A DNA stretch of 64,000 nt from an uncultured Clostridia bacterium (GTDB lineage: Bacteria > Bacillota > Clostridia > Lachnospirales > Anaerotignaceae), in assembly GCA_902477755.1 (NCBI GenBank), contig CABSIK010000004.1:124001-188000 (forward strand), given 5' to 3'. A model generated the notes under the pieces. It had not been told where the DNA came from. It did not search any database and saw only the letters and a program-made list of their open reading frames with translations. Every line of letters starts with the position of its first letter. Positions within the stretch are counted from its first letter, which is position 1. The position numbers were made by a program, and so were the translations under genes. Shown piece by piece: positions 26,088 through 34,554 of this stretch.

Positions 26088-26199
26088 TTTTGTTCTGTGC
26101 TTTTTTATATGTGTGGTTTTTATAGGAAAGAATATTTGTCTGTTTTTTTAAAAAATGGGGATAATTTTCTCATATCTTTCGTCCAAAAAAGAGGATTGG

Positions 26200-26228
26200 T
26201 TTACATTTTGTTCAAAATTTAGTATAAT
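26200..26228 (+). promoter_or_regulatory. SigA promoter of walRK
   Basis: TTTACA at 26200-26205, a 17-base spacer and TATAAT at 26223-26228, 45 bases before walR. Confidence 0.7.
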
Positions 26229-26272
26229 TTTTTGAAAGGGAAAATTTTGATTCTGAAGGGGGAATCGAAGCT

Positions 26273-26977
26273 ATGGACAGAAAAGTTTTGATCGTAGACG
26301 ACGAAAAAAATATTGTAGATATCATTGCTTTCAACCTGAAAAAAGAGGGATATCAGGTCATTACAGCATCTGATGGGGAAGAAGGGGTCAGAAAGACCTT
26401 TGAGGAGAACCCCGATCTGATTTTGCTGGATATTATGATGCCAAAAATGGATGGGTATGAGGCTTGCCGTAAAATCAGAGAGAAAAAACATACGCCCATC
26501 ATCATGCTCACAGCCAGAGCCGAAGAAGTAGACAAGGTACTGGGGCTGGAAATGGGCGCAGATGACTATGTGACAAAGCCTTTTGGCGTGCGTGAGCTCA
26601 TGGCAAGGGTGAAAGCAAACCTGCGGAAAGTGGCTGCCCTTCAGGAAGCGGCAGGCATGGCACCAGCTGATGAGAAGGCATCTCCTTACGGAAAACTGTC
26701 TTTGAACCTTGACCGCTACGAGGTAAAAAAGGATGGCAAGACCATTGATCTGACACTGCGTGAATTTGAGCTTTTGAAGTTTTTGGCACAGCAGAAAGGA
26801 CAGGTATTTTCCAGAGAAACGCTGTTGGAGAAGGTATGGGGTTACGAGTATTTCGGGGATGTTCGTACCGTTGACGTGACTGTGCGCCGTCTGCGGGAAA
26901 AAATTGAGGACGATCCCGGCAAACCTGCCTATATCCTCACCAAACGGGGTGTTGGCTATTATTTTGATTGTGATTAA
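26273..26977 (+). CDS. walR: Response regulator WalR (YycF, OmpR family)
   Basis: WalR is the DNA-binding regulator of cell-wall turnover in low-G+C Gram-positives. The 234-residue protein has a receiver domain (LIVDDEKNIVDII start, phosphoacceptor Asp53 in LLLDIMMPKMDGYE, Lys in DYVTKPFGVREL). It also has a C-terminal winged helix (LTLREFELLKFLAQ, then VDVTVRRLREKIEDD and TKRGVGYYFD). Assignment as WalR rather than PhoP rests on the kinase next to it and on the yycH and yycI homologues downstream. Four matching WalR-type boxes precede the following gene. Confidence 0.88.
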   Translation: MDRKVLIVDDEKNIVDIIAFNLKKEGYQVITASDGEEGVRKTFEENPDLILLDIMMPKMDGYEACRKIREKKHTPIIMLTARAEEVDKVLGLEMGADDYVTKPFGVRELMARVKANLRKVAALQEAAGMAPADEKASPYGKLSLNLDRYEVKKDGKTIDLTLREFELLKFLAQQKGQVFSRETLLEKVWGYEYFGDVRTVDVTVRRLREKIEDDPGKPAYILTKRGVGYYFDCD

Positions 26978-26992
26978 AACGGAGTGGGATCA

Positions 26993-28795
26993 TTGCGCAG
27001 CATAAAATGGAAATTGATCGCGATGTATCTGGGGCTGGTGCTCATTGTGATGATCGTCAGCGGAACATATATCCTGCTGAGCCTCAGGAATATCGAAATA
27101 AATAAATCAAGACAGCAGTTGGAGATCTATGCGGAAAAAATCGTGGAACAGGTCATTGACGCAGGGGATGCGGACAGCTTTCAGGAAGACTTGCAGGCAA
27201 CGGTGACAAATGCCATGGGTATCCAGGGGAATGTGCTGAATGCCGCAGGGGAAACCATTGCCTCTACCACATCACCCAAGGCGCCTTTTACCCAGTACAC
27301 AGATCAGGCAGTCATTGCCGGCATGAATGGCACAGCCACATTCTCCTCCGGCAAGAAAAGCACGGACTCCTTTGGTCTGCTGAAAGAATGGATGAGTTAT
27401 GCTCTGCCTGTAACGGACGAAAACGGCAATGTGGAGTATATCGTGTATACCCGTCTGGATGCCAGTGATATGCAGAGCAGTCTGAACGAAACCACAAAAA
27501 TCATCATTGTGGCAGTATCTATTGCCCTGTTTTTGGCAGCCATTATGGGTTATGTCTTTGCCCAGACCTTGACAGGGCCTATTTTGGCATTGACCAGAGG
27601 GGCGAAAAACATGGCAGAAGGGAAGCTGAACCAGAGCCTGAAAGTCCGCAGCAGCGACGAAATCGGCCAGCTTACCAGCAGTTTCAACTACATGGCAGCG
27701 GAACTGCGAAAGACCATGTCGGAAATCTCCAAAGAGAAAAACCGTATGGAAATTATTTTGCATAACATGAGTGATGGTGTTATTTCCTTTGCCAAGGATG
27801 GTGAGCTGATGCTTGCCAATACGGCAGCGGCAGATATGTTGAAGGTGGACAAAATGGATATGGATTTTTCCCATTTTATCCGCGCCTTTGACATCAGCAC
27901 CGGCGTTTATCTGGATATGGGAGATGAGCCTTCTAAGGCAGTTACATTCCCTGTAGGTAAGCAGTTTATCCATGCCACATTCTCTCCTCACTATAACCCC
28001 AAAAACGAAATGGAAGGCGTTGTGGTGGTATTGCAGGACGTTACAGAACAGAAAAAACTGGACGATATGCGGAAAGAATTTGTGGCAAACGTTTCTCACG
28101 AACTGCGTACACCTTTGACAACAGTCAAAAGCTATACAGAAACCCTTATGGAAGGGGCACTGGATGACAGGGAAACGGCTATGGAATTTTTGTCCATCAT
28201 CGACAGCGAATCCGACCGTATGGCGTTCTTGGTACGGGATTTGTTGCAGCTTTCCCGTTTTGACAACAAGCAGGTGCGCCTGAATATCACGGAAATTGAA
28301 ATGAACGAATTCCTCATGACTACCGTTCGCCAGAGCAAGATTCACGCCGAGGCGAAACATCAGGAACTGACCTTTGAACCTTGTGAACACCCTGTCATCA
28401 TTTACGGCGACAGAGATCGTGTGGGTCAGGTGGTCAACAACATTGTGACAAACGCCATCAAATACAGCCTGGAGCAGGCGAAAATCCGTATCTTCATTAC
28501 AGAGGACGAGAAATATTACAAAATTTCCGTCAAGGATACGGGTATGGGCATCACCCGAGAAGATCTGCCCCGTATTTTCGAGCGTTTCTATCGTGTGGAT
28601 AAAGCTAGAAGCCGTGCCATGGGTGGCACTGGTCTGGGTCTTGCCATTGCCAAGGAAATCATGGAAAGCCATAAGGGTCGCCTGACGGCAGAAAGTGAAT
28701 ACGGCAAAGGCACCACCATGACCATGTGGTTCCCCAAGGAACGTCCAGAACTGGAATATGAACACGAATTTAAAGCAGGCGGCCCTACAGAATGA
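26993..28795 (+). CDS. walK: Sensor histidine kinase WalK (YycG)
   Basis: This is a membrane kinase for WalR, 600 residues. Order: TM1 (about 8-28), an extracellular sensor domain, TM2 (about 166-186), HAMP (about 187-240, GAKNMAEGKLNQSLKVRSSD), a PAS domain (about 250-360), HisKA with His about 368 in VSHELRTPLTTVKSY, and HATPase (NAIKYS, KDTGMGITREDLPRIFERFY, GGTGLGLAIAKEIMESHKG). The TM-sensor-TM-HAMP-PAS plan is that of WalK. Start TTG 26993 is preferred over GTG 26984 because GGAGTGGG then has proper spacing. The sensed ligand is unknown. Confidence 0.88.
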   Translation: MRSIKWKLIAMYLGLVLIVMIVSGTYILLSLRNIEINKSRQQLEIYAEKIVEQVIDAGDADSFQEDLQATVTNAMGIQGNVLNAAGETIASTTSPKAPFTQYTDQAVIAGMNGTATFSSGKKSTDSFGLLKEWMSYALPVTDENGNVEYIVYTRLDASDMQSSLNETTKIIIVAVSIALFLAAIMGYVFAQTLTGPILALTRGAKNMAEGKLNQSLKVRSSDEIGQLTSSFNYMAAELRKTMSEISKEKNRMEIILHNMSDGVISFAKDGELMLANTAAADMLKVDKMDMDFSHFIRAFDISTGVYLDMGDEPSKAVTFPVGKQFIHATFSPHYNPKNEMEGVVVVLQDVTEQKKLDDMRKEFVANVSHELRTPLTTVKSYTETLMEGALDDRETAMEFLSIIDSESDRMAFLVRDLLQLSRFDNKQVRLNITEIEMNEFLMTTVRQSKIHAEAKHQELTFEPCEHPVIIYGDRDRVGQVVNNIVTNAIKYSLEQAKIRIFITEDEKYYKISVKDTGMGITREDLPRIFERFYRVDKARSRAMGGTGLGLAIAKEIMESHKGRLTAESEYGKGTTMTMWFPKERPELEYEHEFKAGGPTE

Positions 28796-28840
28796 CAGGA
28801 TTTTTCCCGAAACGACACCGCAGTGACTGGAAAAATCAGG

Positions 28841-28895
28841 TGTTAAAAAACTGTAAGGGCGCTGTAACAGAACTGTAATATTCTTGCTGTATAAT
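28841..28895 (+). promoter_or_regulatory. Promoter with four tandem WalR/PhoP-type boxes
   Basis: Four direct hexamers recur every 11 bp: TGTTAA (28841-28846), TGTAAG (28852-28857), TGTAAC (28863-28868) and TGTAAT (28874-28879). The -10 box TATAAT follows at 28890-28895. The WalR consensus in Bacillus is TGTWAH-N5-TGTWAH; three of four hexamers match fully and one ends in G. No good -35 box is present, as expected for an activated promoter. This is direct support for control of the downstream genes by WalR. Confidence 0.7.
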
Positions 28896-28939
28896 AATGG
28901 CAGTGAAAAATATGAGTAGACGGTAAGGAGGTGACGGAG

Positions 28940-29371
28940 ATGAAAAAAAGATTGTTTGGCCTGGTTTTGGCAGGACTTTTGTGCTTTTCTCCCGTCAGTG
29001 CATTTGCCGCAGAGGTAACTCCCATCACTGTCAGCAGCGGTATTGACCTGTACCAGGAAGAAACAGAATCTACATTTGACAGCAGCCGCACCATTTACGG
29101 CGAAGCGAAACCCAATACAAAGGTTTCTGTATCTGTCAGCTGTAAAGACGCCAACGGGGATATGAGCGTTGTAAGCGCACAGGAAGTGACTGTAGGTTCC
29201 ATGGGAATCTTCGCAGCTACCGTTGGACTGGAAATGGGTTATAACTATGTGACACTGACGGCGGATAAAGCTGGGTATGAAGAAGCGTCTTACACAGTAG
29301 TGATCAAGCGCCTGCCCAATCAGCTGAAAAAAGATCTGCAAAACATGATCGCGCTGCCCGGTCTGTACTAA
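28940..29371 (+). CDS. Small secreted protein in the wal locus
   Basis: This 143-residue protein has a clear Sec signal peptide (MKKRLFGLVLAGLLCFSPVS, cleavage likely after AFA near residue 22). The mature part is beta-rich with the repeating pattern of an immunoglobulin-like or bacterial Ig fold (TIYGEAKPNTKVSVSVSCK, then NYVTLTADKAGYEEASYTV). No catalytic motif is visible. It is expressed directly from the WalR-type boxes and lies between walK and yycH, a position without a counterpart in Bacillus. It could be an extracellular part of the Wal signalling loop or a wall protein; this is inference. Confidence 0.75.
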   Translation: MKKRLFGLVLAGLLCFSPVSAFAAEVTPITVSSGIDLYQEETESTFDSSRTIYGEAKPNTKVSVSVSCKDANGDMSVVSAQEVTVGSMGIFAATVGLEMGYNYVTLTADKAGYEEASYTVVIKRLPNQLKKDLQNMIALPGLY

Positions 29372-29413
29372 GGGCACAAAAAATATAAATTCATAAAGAA
29401 GCGGTGAGATCGA

Positions 29414-30868
29414 ATGAAAAGAAACAGGATTACAAATGTTATCATTGTTGTTCTGGTCATAGCCGCTGTGTATCAGACAGGAGAGTTATGGCTTGAAGGA
29501 ACAGCAGGCCATAACTTTTTTCGTGCAGTAAAAGAATCTATTTCTGCTACAGATGAAACATCGGAAAGCAATGCACTGCTTGCTACCCGTTATGCTGTGG
29601 GGGATGGAGCAAGTAATTTTTCCGTGTATTATCCCGACAAAGTTGGCAGCAGTGATATGCTGGAAAAGGCCAATGATGTATTGCAGGAAATATTGGCGGA
29701 AAACATCGGCGAAAGCACGGAATTGGAAAAAGCCGACTGGAAAGAAATGCTGCAAAATAAATGCATTGTCATGCAGTATGATTTTATGATCAATATGGAT
29801 GATTATCTGGAGGGCATGCGCAGCCTGAAAAATGGTCAGGATTTGGAGAGCTTTGACTATATCACCATTGTGCCTGCAAGACGGACAGGTGAGGAAAGCA
29901 AGGCGTATTTTGTCAATTCCCAGACCAACGACTGTGTGGTCTATCGGGCAATGAAAAGCAAATCTGCCTCCATACTTTTTGAGGCGTTGCAGGCGCAGCC
30001 AGAGGGGGATATGGTCTATATCTCCACAGGGCAGAAAACCAGCTCTGCTGTCCTCAGACGGAATCTGTTCCTGCCCCAGTGGGCGGAGCTGCCCTATCAA
30101 TATGACACCTTGCAGCAGGTGCCTGCCTTTGAACAGGAGGGTGCTGTGAGCCGTATGCTGCTGGAGAATACGGCAGAACGGTTTTTCCGTAACTTCTCCG
30201 TGGACTGGAGTCAACGGGATGAAAACGGGAATTTTGTATTCAGTGACAGCTCTGTTGTGCTCCGTTATAACCCGGGCAGCCGGATGCTGGAGTATTACAA
30301 CTATGAAAATTATGGCAGTGATGACCCGAAAACAGCCCTTTTGGATGGCTATCAGATCAGCTGTAATTTCATGACCAATGATGCTTCTTTGCAGACCGAT
30401 GTGTATTTGGCGGATATTGGCGGCAGCGGCAATGAAACAGTTTATTACTTTGATTACGCCGTCAATGGGCTGCCTGTGTATCTGTCGGAAAGCTTCCAAC
30501 AGGAAATCGGCATGAAACATGCCATTGAAGTGACGGTCAGCAACAATTCTGTTAAGAAATACCGTCGCTATGCGGTGAATTATCAGGCATCAGGAGCGAA
30601 AGACGCGAAATTGGATGTACAGTTTATCGACGCTTTGGATGCAGCCAACCGTTTGTATCAGGAAACGGTAGAGCAGCGTGAGATTGCAGATGTGAAAAAC
30701 ATTGCGCTGGGATATTTTGCAGATCAGACAGAGGATATCCGTTTGCAGTGGTTTGTGAACCTTTATGACCGGATATTTCTCATTGAAACAGACAGTACCT
30801 TGCCGTCACAAACGGCAGTAACAGAAACAGAACCGGCAACGGTGGTCAATGCATCTGTCGATTCCTGA
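29414..30868 (+). CDS. yycH: YycH-like regulator of the WalRK system
   Basis: In Bacillus, YycH and YycI are single-pass membrane proteins that bind WalK and modulate it. This product has 484 residues, one N-terminal membrane helix (about residues 6-24) and a long extracytoplasmic domain. It precedes a YycI-like gene by 25 bases. Sequence similarity is judged from topology, length and context rather than strict motifs. The C-terminal part (DIRLQWFVNLYDRIFLIETD) is the kind of element found in YycH/YycI folds. Its ATG follows GGTGAG. Confidence 0.7.
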   Translation: MKRNRITNVIIVVLVIAAVYQTGELWLEGTAGHNFFRAVKESISATDETSESNALLATRYAVGDGASNFSVYYPDKVGSSDMLEKANDVLQEILAENIGESTELEKADWKEMLQNKCIVMQYDFMINMDDYLEGMRSLKNGQDLESFDYITIVPARRTGEESKAYFVNSQTNDCVVYRAMKSKSASILFEALQAQPEGDMVYISTGQKTSSAVLRRNLFLPQWAELPYQYDTLQQVPAFEQEGAVSRMLLENTAERFFRNFSVDWSQRDENGNFVFSDSSVVLRYNPGSRMLEYYNYENYGSDDPKTALLDGYQISCNFMTNDASLQTDVYLADIGGSGNETVYYFDYAVNGLPVYLSESFQQEIGMKHAIEVTVSNNSVKKYRRYAVNYQASGAKDAKLDVQFIDALDAANRLYQETVEQREIADVKNIALGYFADQTEDIRLQWFVNLYDRIFLIETDSTLPSQTAVTETEPATVVNASVDS

Positions 30869-30893
30869 AATTTGAAAAGAAAGGAGGCAGTCT

Positions 30894-31754
30894 ATGGAGT
30901 GGCAAAAAGCGAAAAAATTTGTGATTGTGCTGCTGGTGATACTGAACGCCTGTCTGGCAGTGCTGAACTATCAGCATAACCGAGAAAGCGCCATGACTGC
31001 TTCTCAGGAAAAAGCAATTTTTGAAGTGCTTTCCAAAAATGGCATCACCATGTATACGGATCTGATCACAGATATGGAGCCTATGAGCCGTCTGGCTTGT
31101 ATGGTGCCCACCTACACCAAAGAGGACTTGGAAAGCGCCTTTTTTGACGGAGAAAAGACCACTGTCGTCCCCAGCCAGACCACTACGGTCTATCGTACCG
31201 CAACGGCAGAATTGACTGTGGAAGGCGCCAATGGAACACTGATATTTCCCCAGGTGGCAAAAGGAAAGGGAGAACTGAGCCGAGGAGACGCTCTGAAAAT
31301 GGCAGAGGATTACATGGACGGCAAAGAGAGAATCTTTGGGGAATTTGTTTCCTATGACCTTCTGGAAACAGAGGAAGGCTACTGCGTGGTATTTTATGAA
31401 AGATATGATGATACCATGGTGTTTTCCAATTATTTCAGAGTGTTTGTTTCTCAGGCAGGGATTTATCAGGTGCAGTTTGTTTACTGCCCTGTGGTGGGGT
31501 ATAACGGCGAGAAAAAGGATATTTTCTATGGGGATGAAGCATTGCTTACCTTCATGCGGGAGCTGCGGAAAGACCACCCGGAAGGGGCTTTTACCGTAAA
31601 CCGTATGGAACTTGGCTATGACCTGTCGGATAAAGAAAGCCAGACCAAAGAAGGGATGCTTTATGCAGTGCCCTGTTACCGCATCTATCTTATGGAACAG
31701 GCGGAACCTTATATCATCAACGCCTATACATGCAAACTCATCAATGAAGAATAA
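30894..31754 (+). CDS. yycI: YycI-like two-component system regulatory protein
   Basis: This 286-residue protein has a start typical of YycI: MEWQKAKKFVIVLLVILNAC, a short tail plus one membrane helix (about residues 7-26), followed by an extracytoplasmic domain. GGAGG lies nine bases upstream. It follows yycH and ends in a terminator, closing the operon that starts at the WalR boxes. The expected role is to restrain or tune WalK through membrane contacts. The MBL-fold gene yycJ, the next gene in Bacillus, is absent here and replaced by feoAB. Confidence 0.78.
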   Translation: MEWQKAKKFVIVLLVILNACLAVLNYQHNRESAMTASQEKAIFEVLSKNGITMYTDLITDMEPMSRLACMVPTYTKEDLESAFFDGEKTTVVPSQTTTVYRTATAELTVEGANGTLIFPQVAKGKGELSRGDALKMAEDYMDGKERIFGEFVSYDLLETEEGYCVVFYERYDDTMVFSNYFRVFVSQAGIYQVQFVYCPVVGYNGEKKDIFYGDEALLTFMRELRKDHPEGAFTVNRMELGYDLSDKESQTKEGMLYAVPCYRIYLMEQAEPYIINAYTCKLINEE

Positions 31755-31756
31755 AA

Positions 31757-31799
31757 CAGACAGACTTGCGATGTAAGAAACCGCAGGTCTGTTTTTTTG
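31757..31799 (+). terminator. Terminator after yycI
   Basis: Stem CAGACTTGCG (31761-31770) with CGCAGGTCTG (31782-31791), one G-U pair, then seven T residues. Confidence 0.85.
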
Positions 31800-31865
31800 T
31801 ACAGGCACACCGCCTCTTGGCTGACATATATTGTGCATAACAGGATTTTTCCGGGAGGTGGGAAC

Positions 31866-32090
31866 ATGGAGGGAACCATGCTTTTGTCGGAAGTCCCTCT
31901 GGGACAGAGCTGTCAGGTGGTGGAAAGCCATCTGCTGCGGCTGCTGGACTTGGGTTTTTGTGAAGAAAGTCAGGTGGTGCCCCTGTATACATGCCCTTGG
32001 GGCGGCACACGCCTGTATCATGTGAAACAGACTCGCATTGCCCTCAGGGACAATGACGCAGCACAAATCCAAGTGAAGGCGGTGAAATGA
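31866..32090 (+). CDS. feoA: Ferrous iron transport protein A
   Basis: FeoA is a small cytosolic SH3-like protein that supports FeoB. The 74-residue product contains the family pattern LSEVPLGQSCQVVE, then LLRLLDLGFCEESQV and the C-terminal TRIALRDNDAAQIQV. GGGAGGTGGG precedes the ATG. The stop codon overlaps the feoB start (ATGA). Iron uptake in the reduced form fits an anaerobe. No Fur box was recognised. Confidence 0.88.
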   Translation: MEGTMLLSEVPLGQSCQVVESHLLRLLDLGFCEESQVVPLYTCPWGGTRLYHVKQTRIALRDNDAAQIQVKAVK

Positions 32091-34129
32091 GGATGAGCGA
32101 GGAAAAAAGACCATGTATTGCTTTGGCAGGCAATCCCAATACGGGGAAAAGCACCCTGTTCAATGCCTTGACAGGGCTGAAGCAGCACACAGGCAACTGG
32201 TCTGGGAAAACCGTAGGCAGGGCTGAGGGACGGTTTTGTTTGGGGAAGAAAGAAGCGGTTTTGGTAGACCTGCCGGGGATTTATTCCCTTTTTTCCGCTG
32301 GAGCAGAAGAAGCCTGTGCTCGAGATTTTCTGGCTTTTGGCGGCGCTGACGCTGTGGCTGTGGTGGTGGACGCTTCCGCTTTGGAACGGCATCTGCCTTT
32401 GGCGTTGCAGGTTATGGAATTGATGCCCCACTGTGTGCTGTGTTTGAATCTGGCTGACGAAGCGGAGAAAAAAGGTATTTATGTTGATGAGAAAAAGCTG
32501 TCGGCTTTGACAGGTGTTCCCGTGGTGAAAACGGCTGCCAGAACGGGAAGAGGTTTGTCAGATTTGACAGCAGCTTTGGAAAAAGTTATGGAGCAGGAAC
32601 AACAAGTGCGCCATACGCCTTTTCATAAGGCTTTGCCAGAGGACTTTGCAAAACTGCTGAAAGAAGGGGAAAAACTGCTGCCAAAAAGCAAAACCAGTCC
32701 ACTTCTTCTGGATTTTATTTGGCAAAAAGAGGAGGATGTTTTGCTGGATGGAGAAGTTGGCGAGGAACTGCGCCAATGGAGAACGAGATGCAATGGATAT
32801 TTTGCAGGAGAGGAAGAAGCCCTTGCTGTTTATCGGAAAGAACGCTCCCTTTGCTTCCAGAAGTGGGCAGAGAACCTGACGGCTGCCGTCTGCAAAAAAG
32901 ATGAAGGGAAAGCAGATGCAACAGCGCGGATGGATAAACTGTTTCTGCGGAAACGGACGGGAGTGCCGATGATGCTGCTTTTGCTGGCGTTGGTGTTCTG
33001 GATTACAGCAGTAGGGGCAAATGTGCCTTCTCAAATGCTCATGTCCGCTTTTACCCAGTTGGGGACAGCATGCCGCGGTGTACTGGTGTCTTGGGGAAGT
33101 CCTGTTTGGCTGGAAAGTCTGCTGATGGATGGGGTATTTTTGACAGTAAGTTGGGTGGTTTCTGTGATGCTGCCGCCTATGGCTATCTTCTTTCCTATGT
33201 TTACCTTGCTGGAGGACTGCGGTCTGCTGCCTAGGATTGCGTTCCAGCTGGATGGGCTGTTTCGTCGGGCAGGTGCCCACGGAAAACAGGCGTTGACCCT
33301 TTGTATGGGCTTTGGCTGCAATGCCGCCGGAGTCACGGCATGCCGCATCATTGATTCCCCCAGAGAACGGCTCATTGCTATATTGACCAATAACTTTGTG
33401 CCTTGCAATGGGCGGTTTCCGACGATTTTGCTGCTGACGGCTGTGTTTTTAGCGGCAGGAAAGCCGTGGATGTCTGGGCTTGCTCTTTTTGTAGTCATTG
33501 GGCTTTCGGTGGGCATGACATTGTTGGTTTCTTTCTTCTTGAGCCGAACAGTGCTGAAAGGTATGCCCTCTGCCTTTGTGCTGGAATTACCGCCTTTTCG
33601 CCGTCCCCAGATTGGGCAGGTGCTAGTGAGGAGTTTGCTGGACAGAACCATTTTTGTGCTGGGGCGCGCCATCACAGCGGCGGCACCAGCAGGGGCGGTC
33701 ATTTGGCTGCTCCAGCGGATTCAGATAGGGGATGGCACACTGCTGACACAGATTGCCCTGTTTCTGGAACCTTTAGGAGGGCTTATGGGACTTTCCGGCC
33801 CTATTTTGCTGGCATTTCTGCTGGGACTTCCTGCCAATGAGATTGTACTGCCTATCTTGCTGATGTTTTATAGCCAAAGCGGCATGTTGGTGGAAGGGGG
33901 CAGCCAGACGGGGGCAATACTTATGGCAAACGGCTGGACTTGGACAACGGCTGTCTGCGCCATCCTGTTTTCCCTGAACCATTTCCCCTGCGCCACCACG
34001 CTGCTGACCATTCGCAAGGAAACGGGCAGCCGAAAATGGATGATGATTTCCTTCCTGCTGCCAACAGTCATTGGCATTTGTTTGTGCGCCGCTGTTCATG
34101 GCTTGTTTATGTTGTTTGGTTTGGCTTAA
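32087..34129 (+). CDS. feoB: Ferrous iron transport protein B
   Basis: FeoB is the GTPase-linked membrane importer of Fe(II). The 680-residue protein has an N-terminal G domain: G1 LAGNPNTGKSTLFNAL near residues 11-26, G3 DLPGIYSL near 61, G4 NLADEAEKKG near 122. A linker follows, then about eight to ten membrane spans with the Gate-type motif CMGFGCNAAGVTACRII near residues 406-422 and NFVPCNGRFPTILLL near 437. It is somewhat shorter than the E. coli protein. An in-frame ATG at 32093 is an alternative start. Confidence 0.93.
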   Translation: MRMSEEKRPCIALAGNPNTGKSTLFNALTGLKQHTGNWSGKTVGRAEGRFCLGKKEAVLVDLPGIYSLFSAGAEEACARDFLAFGGADAVAVVVDASALERHLPLALQVMELMPHCVLCLNLADEAEKKGIYVDEKKLSALTGVPVVKTAARTGRGLSDLTAALEKVMEQEQQVRHTPFHKALPEDFAKLLKEGEKLLPKSKTSPLLLDFIWQKEEDVLLDGEVGEELRQWRTRCNGYFAGEEEALAVYRKERSLCFQKWAENLTAAVCKKDEGKADATARMDKLFLRKRTGVPMMLLLLALVFWITAVGANVPSQMLMSAFTQLGTACRGVLVSWGSPVWLESLLMDGVFLTVSWVVSVMLPPMAIFFPMFTLLEDCGLLPRIAFQLDGLFRRAGAHGKQALTLCMGFGCNAAGVTACRIIDSPRERLIAILTNNFVPCNGRFPTILLLTAVFLAAGKPWMSGLALFVVIGLSVGMTLLVSFFLSRTVLKGMPSAFVLELPPFRRPQIGQVLVRSLLDRTIFVLGRAITAAAPAGAVIWLLQRIQIGDGTLLTQIALFLEPLGGLMGLSGPILLAFLLGLPANEIVLPILLMFYSQSGMLVEGGSQTGAILMANGWTWTTAVCAILFSLNHFPCATTLLTIRKETGSRKWMMISFLLPTVIGICLCAAVHGLFMLFGLA

Positions 34130-34192
34130 TTTTTTGGAAAAAATGTGTTATACTGAGTACTTGAAAAGGAACAAAAGAAGGCGGTGGCAGAA

Positions 34193-34477
34193 ATGAACGA
34201 GAATTTATGGAAATTGTTGGAGAAGGCAAAAACAGACGCTGTTTTGCTGGCGGCTCTGGAAGCAACCAGAAAAGAAGCAGACCCGGCACTGGCGCTCTGC
34301 ACATTGGCGACAGAACAGGGATTTCCGGTGACGGTTGGGGAATTGTTTGGAGAAGGAGAGGAGTATACCTCCAATCTGCTCAAAAGCTGCAATGGCGGCG
34401 CAAGTTACCCCTTAGATGGCTGGGAAGATGCCTATGATTTGTTTTTCGCGTCTTTGGATGCTCTGAAAAAACTATAA
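34193..34477 (+). CDS. Nif11-like small protein
   Basis: This 94-residue acidic, helical protein has the Nif11 pattern: ENLWKLLEKAKTDAVLLAAL, then DPALALCTLATEQGFPVTV and GELF. After it comes SCNGGASYP, a Gly-Gly motif of the sort found at the end of Nif11-type leader peptides of RiPP precursors, and a 25-residue tail rich in aromatic and acidic residues. No lanthipeptide synthase, radical-SAM or transporter gene lies nearby. A precursor role is therefore only a possibility; a stand-alone Nif11 protein is equally likely. ATG 34193 was chosen over GTG 34184 for better spacing to AAGGCGG. Confidence 0.6.
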   Translation: MNENLWKLLEKAKTDAVLLAALEATRKEADPALALCTLATEQGFPVTVGELFGEGEEYTSNLLKSCNGGASYPLDGWEDAYDLFFASLDALKKL

Positions 34478-34481
34478 AAAT

Positions 34482-34530
34482 AAGCCGGCGTTTCAAGACA
34501 TTTGGTTCATGAAACGTCGGCTTTCTATTT
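34482..34530. terminator. Bidirectional terminator between convergent genes
   Basis: Stem AAGCCGGCGTTTCA (34482-34495) with TGAAACGTCGGCTT (34510-34523), one G-U pair, then T-rich sequence. The reverse strand also gives a T-rich run, so it can serve the RpiR gene as well. Confidence 0.8.
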
Positions 34531-34554
34531 CTGATGTTTTCTTGCAAAAGGTTA

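Noticed and set aside
27272..29377. Minus-strand open frame opposite walK and the secreted-protein gene
   Set aside because: It runs across a promoter region and two real genes and has no recognisable domain.
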